Source of the DNA: Rhodospirillaceae bacterium
Lineage (GTDB): Bacteria; Pseudomonadota; Alphaproteobacteria; GCA-2731375
Assembly (NCBI GenBank): GCA_018701215.1
Contig: JABIWH010000039.1
Coordinates: 1-64,000 of the forward strand
DNA: 64,000 nucleotides
Direction of reading: 5' to 3'
Shown: positions 34,806 through 45,421 of the stretch, one piece after another
How the letters are laid out: each line of letters begins with the position of its first letter
Numbering within the stretch: the first letter of the stretch is position 1
The notes under the pieces: generated by a model
Databases searched by the model: none
Seen by the model: the letters and a program-made list of their open reading frames with translations, nothing else
What the model was told of the DNA's origin: nothing
Made by a program: the position numbers and the translations under genes

Positions 34806-35987
34806 ATGAATAAACAAATTGGCAGTATTGAAGAGATCGCCGCGTGGCAGGATGAACTGACGGCGATCCGGCGTGATATTCATGCCCATCCGGAACTGGG
34901 TTTTGAAGAAACCCGAACGTCGGATCTGGTGGCGGAAAAGCTGGCCGGTTATGGCTGTGAAGTACACCGAGGCCTGGGCAAGACCGGCGTTGTCGGTACC
35001 TTGCGCGTGGGCAATTCCACACGCTCGGTCGGTCTGCGGGCGGACATGGACGCGCTGCCCATGCAGGAAGTCAATACCTTCGAACACCGCTCCACCCACG
35101 ACGGTAAGATGCATGCCTGCGGCCACGATGGTCACACCACCATGTTGCTGGGCGCCGCGCGCTATCTGGCCGAGACCATGGAATTCGACGGCCAGGTGCA
35201 TTTCATCTTTCAACCGGCCGAGGAAGGCATCGGCGGGGCCAGGGCGATGATCGAGGACGGCTTGTTCGAACAATTTCCCTGCGACGTGATTTTTGGCATG
35301 CACAACCGCAAGAATCTTGAAGTGGGAAAATTCGCGGTGCGGCCCGGACCGATGATGGCGGGCGGCGGCTTTTTTGACATCAATATCGAGGGCGTCGGCG
35401 CCCATGGCGCCCGTCCCGAGAGCGGCGTCGACCCGGTGGTCGTGGCCGCGCAAATCATCACCGCGCTGCAGACCATCGTGTCGCGAAATCTTTCTTCCAA
35501 CGAGACCGCTGTGCTTTCAATTACCCAGATGCATGCAGGCGATGCCTATAACGTCATTCCGCAGACGGCGCATCTGGCGGGCACGGTGCGCAGTTTTTCT
35601 GAAAAAGCCATGGCCACGGTGGAGAACAATATGCGCCGTACGATCGAGGGCGTGGCCGCCAGCTTGGGCGCCAAGGCTGATTTCGATTTCCGCTATCTAT
35701 TTGCACCGACGGTGAATACGCCCAGCGAGGCCAACTTTGTTTCCGATGTTATTTCGGAAATGGTTGGGGAAGAGAATATGGATCGCAACGGCCCTCTGAT
35801 CATGGCGTCGGAGGATTTTTCCTGGATGCTGCAAAAGGTGCCGGGGGCATATTTCAACATCGGCAATGGCTACGAGGGCGCCGTGCAGGTGCATAACCCA
35901 AGCTATGACTTCGATGACGCTGCCTTGGCTCTTGGGGCATCCGCCTTCGTCAAGATCGTCGAGACCCGCCTGGCCCGGGATGATTGA
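34806..35987 (+). CDS. M20D-family amidohydrolase (hippurate/N-acyl amino acid hydrolase)
   Basis: The 393-residue enzyme has the M20D motifs RRDIHAHPELGFEE, GLRADMDALPM, HACGHDGHTTMLLGAA (two-metal ligands and Cys), QPAEEG and ASEDFSWML. It should hydrolyse the amide of an N-acyl amino acid or similar compound. The dimerisation domain (about 185-300) includes GVGAHGARPESGVDP. ATG 34806 is preferred; the frame starts 14 codons earlier with a polar stretch. A strong bidirectional terminator follows. It may act with the amidohydrolase and porin just upstream. Confidence 0.92.
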   Translation: MNKQIGSIEEIAAWQDELTAIRRDIHAHPELGFEETRTSDLVAEKLAGYGCEVHRGLGKTGVVGTLRVGNSTRSVGLRADMDALPMQEVNTFEHRSTHDGKMHACGHDGHTTMLLGAARYLAETMEFDGQVHFIFQPAEEGIGGARAMIEDGLFEQFPCDVIFGMHNRKNLEVGKFAVRPGPMMAGGGFFDINIEGVGAHGARPESGVDPVVVAAQIITALQTIVSRNLSSNETAVLSITQMHAGDAYNVIPQTAHLAGTVRSFSEKAMATVENNMRRTIEGVAASLGAKADFDFRYLFAPTVNTPSEANFVSDVISEMVGEENMDRNGPLIMASEDFSWMLQKVPGAYFNIGNGYEGAVQVHNPSYDFDDAALALGASAFVKIVETRLARDD

Positions 35988-36018
35988 TCGACCCTAATAC
36001 GAGGATACAATATTAGCG

Positions 36019-36056
36019 AAAACGGCCCCGGCGTGCGATCGCCGGGGCCGTTTTTT
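36019..36056. terminator. Bidirectional terminator
   Basis: Perfect 15-bp stem AAAACGGCCCCGGCG / CGCCGGGGCCGTTTT around a six-base loop, with T-runs on both strands. It separates the plus-strand M20 gene from the convergent CDGSH gene. Confidence 0.93.
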
Positions 36057-36088
36057 CTCAATGTCCGTAAGCCGAAATAGAAATCCGT

Positions 36089-36331
36089 TTACAGGTTCTT
36101 GTGCGCGCCGTTGCAGAACGGCTTGCCGTCGTTGCGTCGGCAGCCGCATAAAGCGTAATTCTTGGCCTCATCGACCTGGAATTTCAGTGGCGTGAATTCG
36201 CCCGCCGCTTTGTGGGCACCATCGCAAAACGGCTGTTTGGCGCTCTTGCCGCAGGTGCACCAGTAGTAATCCTTGTCCGCTTCCAACGTCTCCATATAGG
36301 GGAACGGCTGGGCGATAACTGCTTCCGCCAT
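36089..36331 (-). CDS. Dual CDGSH iron-sulfur domain protein
   Basis: The 80-residue protein contains two complete CDGSH-type motifs. The first ligand set is C25, C27, C36 and H40 (CTCGKSAKQPFCDGAH). The second is C62, C64, C73 and H77 (CGCRRNDGKPFCNGAH). Each should bind a redox-active 2Fe-2S cluster with three Cys and one His. Such small bacterial proteins are thought to act in electron or cluster transfer. It is monocistronic with a terminator behind it. The biological partner is unknown. Confidence 0.93.
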   Translation of the reverse strand: MAEAVIAQPFPYMETLEADKDYYWCTCGKSAKQPFCDGAHKAAGEFTPLKFQVDEAKNYALCGCRRNDGKPFCNGAHKNL

Positions 36332-36418
36332 AGATTATGACTCCTGTTTAATATTGTGTCGTTGCGTGGAACCTATGTTGTCGATCCATCGAAGACAATC
36401 CAGCGCAGTTGCACAACA

Positions 36419-36445
36419 TTGTTTCTTCAAAAGAACAATTGCTCT
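36419..36445 (+). repeat. Possible internally deleted repeat, copy D
   Basis: The first 14 bases match the left part of copy B (TGTTTCTTCAAAA), and the rest matches its right end (CAATTGCTCT). This looks like the two ends joined without the middle. It lies nine bases past the stop codon of the class V aminotransferase gene, the same setting as copies A and B. The match is short and could be chance. Confidence 0.35.
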
Positions 36446-36454
36446 GCGGCGATT

Positions 36455-37591
36455 TTACAATGCAGTGCTTAAAACTTTGATGAGGCGGTCAATATCCGCC
36501 TCGTTGTTATAGAGATGCGGCGTCACCCGCATGGATTGGCCGCGGACGGAAACATAGACGCCGTCCTGGCTCAGGCGTTCGGGCAGGCTGGCGGGAACCT
36601 CGCCGGGAAAGCCCAGGCCCAGGAAATGCCCGGCCCGCATGCTCGGGTCCGAGGCGCTGAGGCCCAGGGGCGCGGCGCGCTCGGCAATGCTGGCGGTCAT
36701 CACCGAAAGGCTTTGCTGGATTTCCGCGACACCCCATTCCAGTAATTGCTCCAGCGCCGCGACAGCCATGGGCATGGGGATGAAATTGGCCCCTTCGCCC
36801 ATGTCAAAGCGGCGCGCGCCGGGCTGATACTCGGACTTGTAATCGACAAGACCGGCGAAATTCTCGCTGTCCTTGCGGGCGATCCAGTTGTGTTCAAGGG
36901 GCCGACCGTCTTGGTGTTGCGGCGCCACATACATAAAGCCTAGGCTATAGGGCCCCATCATCCATTTGTATCCGGCGGCGACGGCGAAATCCGGTTGGAT
37001 TTCGGCCACATCGAACGGCAGGGCGGCGATGGACTGGGTCATGTCAATTGCCAGCGCGGCGCCCACCTCGCGGCAACGCCGGCCCACGGCAACGAGGTCG
37101 ACCAGGCTGCCGTCGGTCCAATGACAATGAGGCAGGGCAACGATTGCGGTGTTGGCGGTGATGGCGGCGAGAATACGCGGCGTCCAGCCATCGTTGCCGC
37201 CACGGGGAATGGTGATGATCTCAGCATCTTTGTCCGCCGCCAGTTCGCGCCAAGGATAAACGTGGGAGGGGAATTGATCCTGCAGTACAAGTATTTCCTG
37301 GCCCTTGTTTATGGGCAGATTATTCGCCGCCGTCGCGGTGCCGTAACTGCAGGACGGGATGATCGCGATATCGTCGGCTTGGGCATTGATAAGTTGGGCG
37401 AATAGTGCGCGGGCCCGCTCCGGCGTCGAGAAAAAATCCGGCGGGCTGATCTGCCACGGTTGCCCTTTCAGCGCTACCGATTTGTGTCCTTCGGCGACGA
37501 CTTTTTTCATCAGAGGGGACATATAGGCACAATTGAAATAGGCGATGTCGTCGGGGATATCAAACAAGTGGCGCTGGCACGGAATCATCAT
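36455..37591 (-). CDS. Kynureninase-like class V PLP enzyme
   Basis: The 378-residue fold type I protein has the PLP lysine in AAGYKWMMGPYSLGFMYV, preceded by LAIDMTQSIAALPFD (Asp) and LPHCHWTDGS. The opening HLFDIPDDIAYFNCAYMSPLM is seen in class V enzymes loosely called kynureninase-like. The double ATG at 37591/37588 was chosen because the frame further upstream adds a non-conserved stretch. It is distinct from the class V gene at 30-31 kb. It stands alone next to serC, which runs the other way. Substrate unknown. Confidence 0.82.
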   Translation of the reverse strand: MMIPCQRHLFDIPDDIAYFNCAYMSPLMKKVVAEGHKSVALKGQPWQISPPDFFSTPERARALFAQLINAQADDIAIIPSCSYGTATAANNLPINKGQEILVLQDQFPSHVYPWRELAADKDAEIITIPRGGNDGWTPRILAAITANTAIVALPHCHWTDGSLVDLVAVGRRCREVGAALAIDMTQSIAALPFDVAEIQPDFAVAAGYKWMMGPYSLGFMYVAPQHQDGRPLEHNWIARKDSENFAGLVDYKSEYQPGARRFDMGEGANFIPMPMAVAALEQLLEWGVAEIQQSLSVMTASIAERAAPLGLSASDPSMRAGHFLGLGFPGEVPASLPERLSQDGVYVSVRGQSMRVTPHLYNNEADIDRLIKVLSTAL

Positions 37592-37697
37592 GAATTTCCA
37601 GGTTTGGTTGCAGTTGTAGGCATCTGAAACCAACAGTCCCAATTAAGTCAAACACCAAGTCTTATGCGACGTTATGTTGCAGTGCGGCAAAACACGG

Positions 37698-37732
37698 TTG
37701 ACAGGGGCGGGCGCGCACGTAAACTCCGCCCC
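37698..37732 (+). promoter_or_regulatory. Probable serC promoter with flanking inverted repeat
   Basis: TTGACA at 37698-37703 and TAAACT at 37720-37725, 16 bases apart, give a good sigma-70-type promoter about 80 bp before serC. GGGGCGG at 37704-37710 and CCGCCCC at 37726-37732 form an inverted repeat that encloses the -10 box, a possible operator or leader hairpin. Confidence 0.5.
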
Positions 37733-37809
37733 CGCCTATCACGGTAACCCAAAAAACACGACGAACTCAGCAAGCCAATAATGCGGCAATTTTGTAAGGA
37801 TCTGGCGCC

Positions 37810-38973
37810 ATGCAGCCAAACCGTAAGCCTGCCATGCCCAACTTCTCCTCCGGACCCTGTGCCAAGCGGCCCGGTTGGAGCCCTGCAGCCTTGGCAAATG
37901 CCTCTCTGGGCCGTTCGCACCGCTCGGCCGAGGGCAAGGCGCGGCTGTTAAAGGCGATCGAAGAGACCCGGGAAGTCCTGGGCGTGCCCGACGATTACCG
38001 CATCGCTATCGTGCCCGCATCCGATACGGGGGCGGTGGAAATGGCCCTGTGGTCGCTGCTGGGCGCGCGCGGCGTCGATGTGATGGCATGGGAAAGCTTT
38101 GGTGCCGGCTGGGCAACGGATATCAATAAGCAGCTGAAATTGGATGACGCCCGTCTGCTGGATGCCGATTATGGCCTGTTGCCGGATCTGGCCCAGGTCA
38201 ATTTCGAGCGCGACGTGGTGTTCTGCTGGAACGGCACCACCTCGGGTGTGCGTCTGCCCCATGGTGATTGGATCCCCGATGACCGCGCCGGTTTGACCAT
38301 TTGCGATGCCACCTCCGCCGCCTTCGCCATGGAGCTGCCGTGGCGGAAGCTGGATGTGGTGACCTTCAGCTGGCAGAAAGTCCTGGGCGGCGAGGCGGCC
38401 CACGGCATGTTGATCCTGGGCCCCCGCGCCGTGGCGCGTTTGGAAAGCCATACGCCGGCCTGGCCGCTGCCGAAAATCTTTCGCCTGACCAAGGGCGGCA
38501 AGCTGACGGAGGGGCCTTTCAAGGGCGAAACCATCAACACACCGTCCATGCTGTGCGTCGAGGATTACCTGGATACGCTCAATTGGGCCAAATCAGTCGG
38601 CGGCCTGCAAGGCCTGATCGAACGGGTTAATGGCAATGCGGCCGTGTTGTCCGATTGGGTGGCCAAGACCAATTGGGTCGATTATGTCGCCAGGGACGAA
38701 ACCAACCGCTCCACCACCTCTGTTTGCCTGTCCATCGTTGACGCGTGGTTCACCGCCCTTTCGCAGGCGGACGGCAATGCGGTCGCCAAGCAGCTGGTGG
38801 CGTTGTTGGAGGCCGAGGGCGCGGCCCTTGATATCGGCGGTCACCGCGATGCCCCGACGGGCTTGCGCATCTGGTGCGGTGCGACGGTGGAACGGACCGA
38901 TCTGGAAGACCTGACGCCATGGCTGGATTGGGCCTATGGCGAAGTGAAAGCCAATTTTTCTCCGGCTAACTAA
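37810..38973 (+). CDS. serC: Phosphoserine aminotransferase
   Basis: The 387-residue enzyme converts 3-phosphohydroxypyruvate and glutamate to phosphoserine in serine synthesis. It is the alphaproteobacterial form: start [27 protein letters not shown], the PLP lysine in [18 protein letters not shown], and the C-terminal [13 protein letters not shown] 37810 follows AAGGATCTGG; a second ATG nine codons in is possible. serA, the preceding step of the pathway, begins 38 bp downstream, so the pair is co-transcribed. A probable promoter lies at 37698-37725. Confidence 0.95.
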   Translation: MQPNRKPAMPNFSSGPCAKRPGWSPAALANASLGRSHRSAEGKARLLKAIEETREVLGVPDDYRIAIVPASDTGAVEMALWSLLGARGVDVMAWESFGAGWATDINKQLKLDDARLLDADYGLLPDLAQVNFERDVVFCWNGTTSGVRLPHGDWIPDDRAGLTICDATSAAFAMELPWRKLDVVTFSWQKVLGGEAAHGMLILGPRAVARLESHTPAWPLPKIFRLTKGGKLTEGPFKGETINTPSMLCVEDYLDTLNWAKSVGGLQGLIERVNGNAAVLSDWVAKTNWVDYVARDETNRSTTSVCLSIVDAWFTALSQADGNAVAKQLVALLEAEGAALDIGGHRDAPTGLRIWCGATVERTDLEDLTPWLDWAYGEVKANFSPAN

Positions 38974-39011
38974 TTGCCGGTACTGAACAGCGCTAGGGAT
39001 ACCCTCTAATC

Positions 39012-40592
39012 ATGGTCAAGGTACTGATTTCCGACAAGATGAGCCCGCGCGCAGCGGAAGTATTTCGCGACCGCGGCGTGGAAGTGGACGAAAAGCCCGG
39101 TCTGACACCGGAAGCGCTGGCCGAGATTATCGGTCAGTACGATGGTCTGGCGATCCGCTCCTCCACCACCGTGACGCCGGCAATATTGGACGCGGCCAAG
39201 GGCCAGCTAAAGGTCATCGGCCGGGCCGGCATCGGTGTCGATAACATCGATCAGGAGGCCGCGACCGCCCAGGGCGTCTGTGTCATGAACACACCGTTCG
39301 GTAATTCGATCACCACCGCCGAACATGCCATCGCCATGATGATGGCCCTGGCCCGGCAAATTCCCGCCGCCGACCGGTCAACCCATGCCGGCAAGTGGGA
39401 GAAGAACCGCTTCATGGGGGTGGAGCTTTACGGCAAGGTGTTGGGCGTGATCGGCTGTGGCAACATCGGCGCTATTGTCTGCGACCGCGCCATCGGGTTG
39501 AAAATGCGCGTCGTGGCCTACGATCCCTATCTGACCGAGGAACGCGCCGTTGATCTGGGGGTCGAACGCGTCGATTTGGATGAACTGCTGGCGCGGGCGG
39601 ATTTCATTACCCTGCACACGCCCTTGAACGATGCCACGCGCGGCATCATCAATGCCGAAAACATCGCCAAGATGAAGACCGGCGTTCGTATCGTCAATTG
39701 TGCCCGTGGCGGTTTGCTGGTTGAGGAAGATCTGCGCGCCGCCATTGATAGCGGCCATGTGGCCGGCGCGGCGGTCGATGTGTTCTCGTCCGAGCCGGCC
39801 AAGGAAAACGTCCTGTTCGGTTGCGATGCCGTGGTCGCGACGCCTCATCTGGGCGCCTCGACCGACGAGGCGCAGGTCAACGTGGCTGTTCAGGTGGCCG
39901 AGCAGATGTCCGACTATCTGTTGACCGGAGCCATTTCCAATGCCCTCAACATGGCTTCCGTCTCGGCCGAGGAAGCACCGCGTTTGCGGCCCTATTTCAA
40001 CCTGGCGCGGGAGTTGGGCAGCTTTGCCGGTCAGTTGACCCAGCATGCGCTGAAGTCCGTGCATATTGAATACCAGGGCCATGTCGCCGGCCTGAACACC
40101 CGGCCTCTGACGGCCATTGTGCTTGAAGGTTTGTTGCGGCCGTTGATTGGCAACGTCAACATGATCAACGCCCCTGTCGTCGCCAAGGACCGCGGCATTG
40201 AGGTGCGCGAGACCCGCGACGAGGGCACCGGCGACTATCAGACCCTGATCCGTGTCTCGGTCACCACGGAAGCGCAGGACCGCGATGTGGCGGGAACATT
40301 GTTCGCTGATAACCGTCCCCGCATTGTCCAGGTCAAGGGCATCAAGCTGGAGGCTGAGTTGGTCAAGCACATGCTCTACCTCACCAACGAGGATAAGCCG
40401 GGCCTGATCGGCGCCCTGGGTACGGTGCTGGGCGAGGGCGGTGTCAATGTCGCGACCTTCCATCTGGGCCGGTCCGAGGAAGGCGGCGACGCCATTGCCT
40501 TGATCGGCACGGATCAACCCATTGACGAAGCGGTCTTGACGGCGGTCCGTGCCTTGCCCCATGTAGGGCAGGCTCAAGCTCTCAATTTCTAG
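39012..40592 (+). CDS. serA: D-3-phosphoglycerate dehydrogenase
   Basis: The 526-residue enzyme starts serine synthesis by oxidising 3-phosphoglycerate. It has the N-terminal catalytic and NAD-binding domains, with VIGCGNIGAIVCDRA (nucleotide-binding glycine pattern), NCARGGLLVEEDL, and the catalytic His in VATPHLGAST. The ASB domain (about 320-440) and a C-terminal ACT domain (about 455-526, with NEDKPGLIGALGTVLGEGGVNVATFHLGR) follow. The ACT domain usually binds serine for feedback control. Length is normal for the long form. It sits between serC and hisZ. Confidence 0.97.
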   Translation: MVKVLISDKMSPRAAEVFRDRGVEVDEKPGLTPEALAEIIGQYDGLAIRSSTTVTPAILDAAKGQLKVIGRAGIGVDNIDQEAATAQGVCVMNTPFGNSITTAEHAIAMMMALARQIPAADRSTHAGKWEKNRFMGVELYGKVLGVIGCGNIGAIVCDRAIGLKMRVVAYDPYLTEERAVDLGVERVDLDELLARADFITLHTPLNDATRGIINAENIAKMKTGVRIVNCARGGLLVEEDLRAAIDSGHVAGAAVDVFSSEPAKENVLFGCDAVVATPHLGASTDEAQVNVAVQVAEQMSDYLLTGAISNALNMASVSAEEAPRLRPYFNLARELGSFAGQLTQHALKSVHIEYQGHVAGLNTRPLTAIVLEGLLRPLIGNVNMINAPVVAKDRGIEVRETRDEGTGDYQTLIRVSVTTEAQDRDVAGTLFADNRPRIVQVKGIKLEAELVKHMLYLTNEDKPGLIGALGTVLGEGGVNVATFHLGRSEEGGDAIALIGTDQPIDEAVLTAVRALPHVGQAQALNF

Positions 40593-40630
40593 GCGCCCGA
40601 CGAGAAATATTGACAAATAACATTGCGATC

Positions 40631-41770
40631 ATGACCGATTACGCTGAACTGGCATTGCTGCCCGAAGGTTTGCACGACGATCTGCCCCCCTTTGCCGGGC
40701 ACGAGGCGCTGTCTATCGAGCGTCTGGTGGCCCAGTTCGAGGCGCAGGGTTACGAGCGGGTGAAGCCGCCCCTGATCGAGTTCGAGGAGAGCTTGTTGGC
40801 GGGTCCCGGTGCCTCTGTCGCGCGGCATATGTTCCGCCTGATGGATCCGATTTCCCAGCGCATGATGGGTTTGCGGGCCGATATGACAACGCAAGTCGCA
40901 CGGATCGCCGCCACCCGGTTGCGCCAAGCGCCCCGGCCGTTGCGTCTGTGCTATGCGGGTCAGGTTCTGCGCGTGCGCGGCAGCCAGCTGCGGCCGGAAC
41001 GGCAATATGCCCAGGCCGGCGTGGAATTGATCGGCGCCGACGGCGTGGCCGGTGATGCCGAGGTGGTTTTGCTGGCGGCGGAAGCATTGCAGGCCCTGGG
41101 TGTGCAAGGCCTTTCCGTGGATCTAACCGCGCCTTCGCTGGTGCCGTTGTTGACCCAGTCGCTTGGCCTGGAGGGCTCGGAGGCCGAGGCGGCCCGGCAG
41201 GCCTTGGATGCCAGGGATGGCGCCGCCATAGAGACCTTGGTGCCGCACGTGCGGCAACAGCTGGGCGATCTCATGCGCGCCGCCGGCCCGGCGGATAGTG
41301 CCCTTGAATGTCTGGCCGGACTGGCGCTGCCGGCCCCGGCCCGTGCGCTCTGTGACCATCTGGCCGATCTGGTGGCCTGGTTGAACAAGCATAACGGCGG
41401 CCTGACCCTGACCATTGATCCGGGTGAGAGCCGTGGCTTCGAATATCAGACCGGCATGAGTTTCAGCCTGTTTGCCGAAGGCGTGCGCGGCGAATTGGGC
41501 CGGGGCGGACGTTATCCTCTGGCCAGCGGTGAAAGCGCGACCGGTTTCACTCTGTATCTTGATAGTTTGATGCGGGCCATTCCCGGACGCGAAGCGGCAC
41601 GGCGCCTGTATCTGCCTTTCGGCAGCGATGGCGCCCGGGCCCGGCAGTTGCGGGCGATGGGCTGGACCACGGTGCAAGGCCTTGATGGTACAGCCCAGCC
41701 CGAAGACGAGGCCCGGCGTCTGGCGTGCGGGCATATTCTGCGTGACGGTGAACCCGCCGCGCTGTCCTGA
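40631..41770 (+). CDS. hisZ: ATP phosphoribosyltransferase regulatory subunit
   Basis: The 379-residue protein is a histidyl-tRNA-synthetase-like regulatory subunit that activates short-form HisG in histidine synthesis. It opens with ALLPEGLHDDLPPFAGHE. The class II synthetase-like motifs are RLMDPISQRMMGLRADMTTQVARIAATR and RLCYAGQVLRVRGSQLRPERQYAQAGVELIG. No anticodon-binding domain is present, as expected. ATG 40631 is preferred to an in-frame TTG at 40610. hisG is not in the window. The position between serA and purA is common in Rhodospirillales. Confidence 0.92.
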   Translation: MTDYAELALLPEGLHDDLPPFAGHEALSIERLVAQFEAQGYERVKPPLIEFEESLLAGPGASVARHMFRLMDPISQRMMGLRADMTTQVARIAATRLRQAPRPLRLCYAGQVLRVRGSQLRPERQYAQAGVELIGADGVAGDAEVVLLAAEALQALGVQGLSVDLTAPSLVPLLTQSLGLEGSEAEAARQALDARDGAAIETLVPHVRQQLGDLMRAAGPADSALECLAGLALPAPARALCDHLADLVAWLNKHNGGLTLTIDPGESRGFEYQTGMSFSLFAEGVRGELGRGGRYPLASGESATGFTLYLDSLMRAIPGREAARRLYLPFGSDGARARQLRAMGWTTVQGLDGTAQPEDEARRLACGHILRDGEPAALS

Positions 41771-43096
<1,326 letters not shown>

Positions 43097-43117
43097 ATTG
43101 CTGATTAGGGAATTTCC

Positions 43118-43318
43118 ATGTCCGAAAATGAAAAGCCAGCCTACCGCCTGCTAACCGGCACCGACGACCACGCCTTCTGTGTCCGGGTCTCCGACGCCCT
43201 GGCGGAAGGCTACATCCTCCATGGCTCCCCATCCTGCACCTACGATCCCAACCAGGACCGGATGCTTGTGGCCCAGGCGATTATTTTACCGATAGTGCAG
43301 TCGTCCCCATCCGGTTAG
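43118..43318 (+). CDS. DUF1737-family small protein
   Basis: The 66-residue protein has the DUF1737 core YRLLTGTDDHAFCVRVSDALAEGYILHGSP followed by MLVAQAIILP. These tiny cytoplasmic proteins of alphaproteobacteria and others have no known function. The name here rests on that repeated pattern. It starts 21 bp after purA, likely the last gene of the operon. No metal site or catalytic residue stands out. Confidence 0.82.
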   Translation: MSENEKPAYRLLTGTDDHAFCVRVSDALAEGYILHGSPSCTYDPNQDRMLVAQAIILPIVQSSPSG

Positions 43319-43488
43319 GACCGATACCTACTACATTTAGAGTAAACGATGCGCCATGCCGGCACCGCCCGAGAGTCTGCTATTGACCCCGAGCGTGCGA
43401 GGCTGCGGTTCTTCGTAATGCTTGCATTTGCGTTCCGAGCGGTCAATTCGGCAGGTAGTGGCGATAAGTAGCGATCCGTCTCGGCAAG

Positions 43489-45261
43489 TCAGTCTTCAAG
43501 GCCGGCCAAGCGAAGCCCCTCAATAAAACGATCCGCGTGAGCGGATTCTCTGAATGGGAGCACCTGCCGAATGTCGTCGGTGCTGAAATCCCGATTCAAG
43601 CGGAGCATGTCGGCCAGTGCGGCTGCGGCTTCCTCTCCATTTCCCGCCAGGCCCGATGCGACCGCCAGGGCAAAGTATGCCGTCCAAGGCGCCGTAGGCT
43701 GGCGGACGGCTTCGCGCGCCGCCTCGACCGCTTCCGGATTTCGTCCCAACACGATCAACCCGTAAGCCTTCACGGCAAGGATCGTCCACATAAGCGGGTC
43801 ATGTGGGCTAAGCCGGGCAGCCTCATCGCATGCCTCGATGCATCGCTCGCATTGGCTGTCGTAAAGAAGCGCCGTGCCAAAGCCAAGGTAAGCGTGGGCG
43901 AAGCTCGGATTTTGGTTAATCGCCGTTTCCAGCTCCTTCAGCGAAGCGGCAGTTTCCTGCCGGAGATATTGAATGCGGCCAAGGGCGAAGTGGGTGTCGG
44001 CGTCACGCTCGTCCGCTGCCACCGCTGCCCGGCCCGTCGTATAGGCTTCATCCAGAGTAGCTTGCCGGTCGCCGGTATGGCCGTGCATGTAGGCGTAATA
44101 GAGGGCATGGGTCAAACCGGCATGCGCTGGCGCGAATGTGTTCGACAACTCGGTTGCCCTGCGAAAGAGGCGTTGGGCCACCGCATTGTCTGCGGCATTG
44201 AAGCGGTAGAGATGCCAGAGGCCGCGCTGATAGTTTTCCCAGGCGTCGAGATTTTCTGGGGGCAAAGTGCGAGCGCGGTCACGCTCGGCCTGATCAATCT
44301 CAGGGCCGATGCGGGCGGTGATCGCCTGGGTCATCTCGTCTTGCACGGCGAAGATATCATCGAGCGTCCGGTCATAACGTTCGGCCCATATGTGGTTCCC
44401 ACTCTCCCCCTCGATCAACTGAGCGGTGATGCGAACCCGGTTGCCGCCCTTGCGGACGCTCCCTTCCAGCACATAGCGCACGCCCAGTTCAGCCGCTACC
44501 TTGCGCAAGTCGGGCGACTGACCCTTATATGCGAAGGTCGAATTGCGGGCGATGACGAAGAGCGAGCGATGGCGCGACAGCGCGGTGATGATATCTTCCG
44601 CCATCCCGTCAGCGAAAAACTCCTCTTCAGGATCTCTCGACATATTGTCGAACGGCAGCACTGCAATCGACGGTTTGTTGGGGACCGACAAGGCCTCGCC
44701 TTCACCGGACGCTGTCGACACTCGGTTGTTGGAGGCGACCAGGGACCAGCGCCACACCTGAAGCGGACGGGCGATGTTCTTTAGTGCCTGTTCGCCAAAA
44801 TCTTCGAAAGATGCTTCGAGCCTGTCGCGTATATCCTCATGAACCCGGTTGGAAATCGCAATCCCGCCTGGCTCGGCAATCTCCTGCAACCGCGCAGCAA
44901 TGTTGACGCCGTCGCCCAGGATATCGTCGCCGTCAATGATAATGTCGCCGAGGTTGACGCCGATGCGGAAGGTAATGCGCCGGTCTTCATCGATGCTTTG
45001 GTTGCGTTCAGCCATGCCTGACTGAATTTCTACCATGCATTGGGTGGCATCGACGACGGATGGGAATTCCAGCAACAGGCCGTCACCCATGGTTTTGACA
45101 ATACGGCCCCTGTATTCGGCGATCTTGTCGTCGATCATCTCCGCCCTATGAGCGCGCAGGGCCGCCAGTGTGCTGACTTCGTCCACGCCCATAAGGCGCG
45201 AGTAGCCGACCACGTCGGCTGATACTATCGCGGCAAGTCTACGTTTGGTTCCCTCTGCCAT
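43489..45261 (-). CDS. Cytoplasmic class III adenylate cyclase with TPR-type C-terminus
   Basis: The 590-residue protein has an N-terminal cyclase domain (about 5-175) with metal aspartates in VSADVVGYSRL and KTMGDGLLLEF. The adenine-specifying Lys (VKTMGD) and Asp (LGDGVNIAARL) are present, as are the transition-state Asn and Arg. A TolB-like segment follows (SIAVLPFDNMSRDPEEEFFADGMAEDIITALSR), then TPR-type repeats. This three-part form is common in rhizobial and related bacteria and is usually read as a cAMP-producing sensor. It is monocistronic. Together with the CHASE2 cyclase it gives the window two cAMP sources. Confidence 0.9.
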   Translation of the reverse strand: MAEGTKRRLAAIVSADVVGYSRLMGVDEVSTLAALRAHRAEMIDDKIAEYRGRIVKTMGDGLLLEFPSVVDATQCMVEIQSGMAERNQSIDEDRRITFRIGVNLGDIIIDGDDILGDGVNIAARLQEIAEPGGIAISNRVHEDIRDRLEASFEDFGEQALKNIARPLQVWRWSLVASNNRVSTASGEGEALSVPNKPSIAVLPFDNMSRDPEEEFFADGMAEDIITALSRHRSLFVIARNSTFAYKGQSPDLRKVAAELGVRYVLEGSVRKGGNRVRITAQLIEGESGNHIWAERYDRTLDDIFAVQDEMTQAITARIGPEIDQAERDRARTLPPENLDAWENYQRGLWHLYRFNAADNAVAQRLFRRATELSNTFAPAHAGLTHALYYAYMHGHTGDRQATLDEAYTTGRAAVAADERDADTHFALGRIQYLRQETAASLKELETAINQNPSFAHAYLGFGTALLYDSQCERCIEACDEAARLSPHDPLMWTILAVKAYGLIVLGRNPEAVEAAREAVRQPTAPWTAYFALAVASGLAGNGEEAAAALADMLRLNRDFSTDDIRQVLPFRESAHADRFIEGLRLAGLED

Positions 45262-45421
45262 GGCGTAGAGTGTAGCGGCGGGCTTCGAAGGAATCCATGT
45301 GCATCATATACGGAGCCGAATGACCGCAATCGGCACATAGCTGCCTTAAGAAATGTGTGCGGCAACCCTATATGTAGTGGGTGTATGCATTAACCGAATA
45401 GGCACGGTTCAATCCTAAACC

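Noticed and set aside
39378..40616. 412-codon open frame antisense to serA
   Set aside because: It lies wholly opposite a complete, well-conserved serA. Long antisense frames are expected from the third-position GC bias here, and the translation matches no family.
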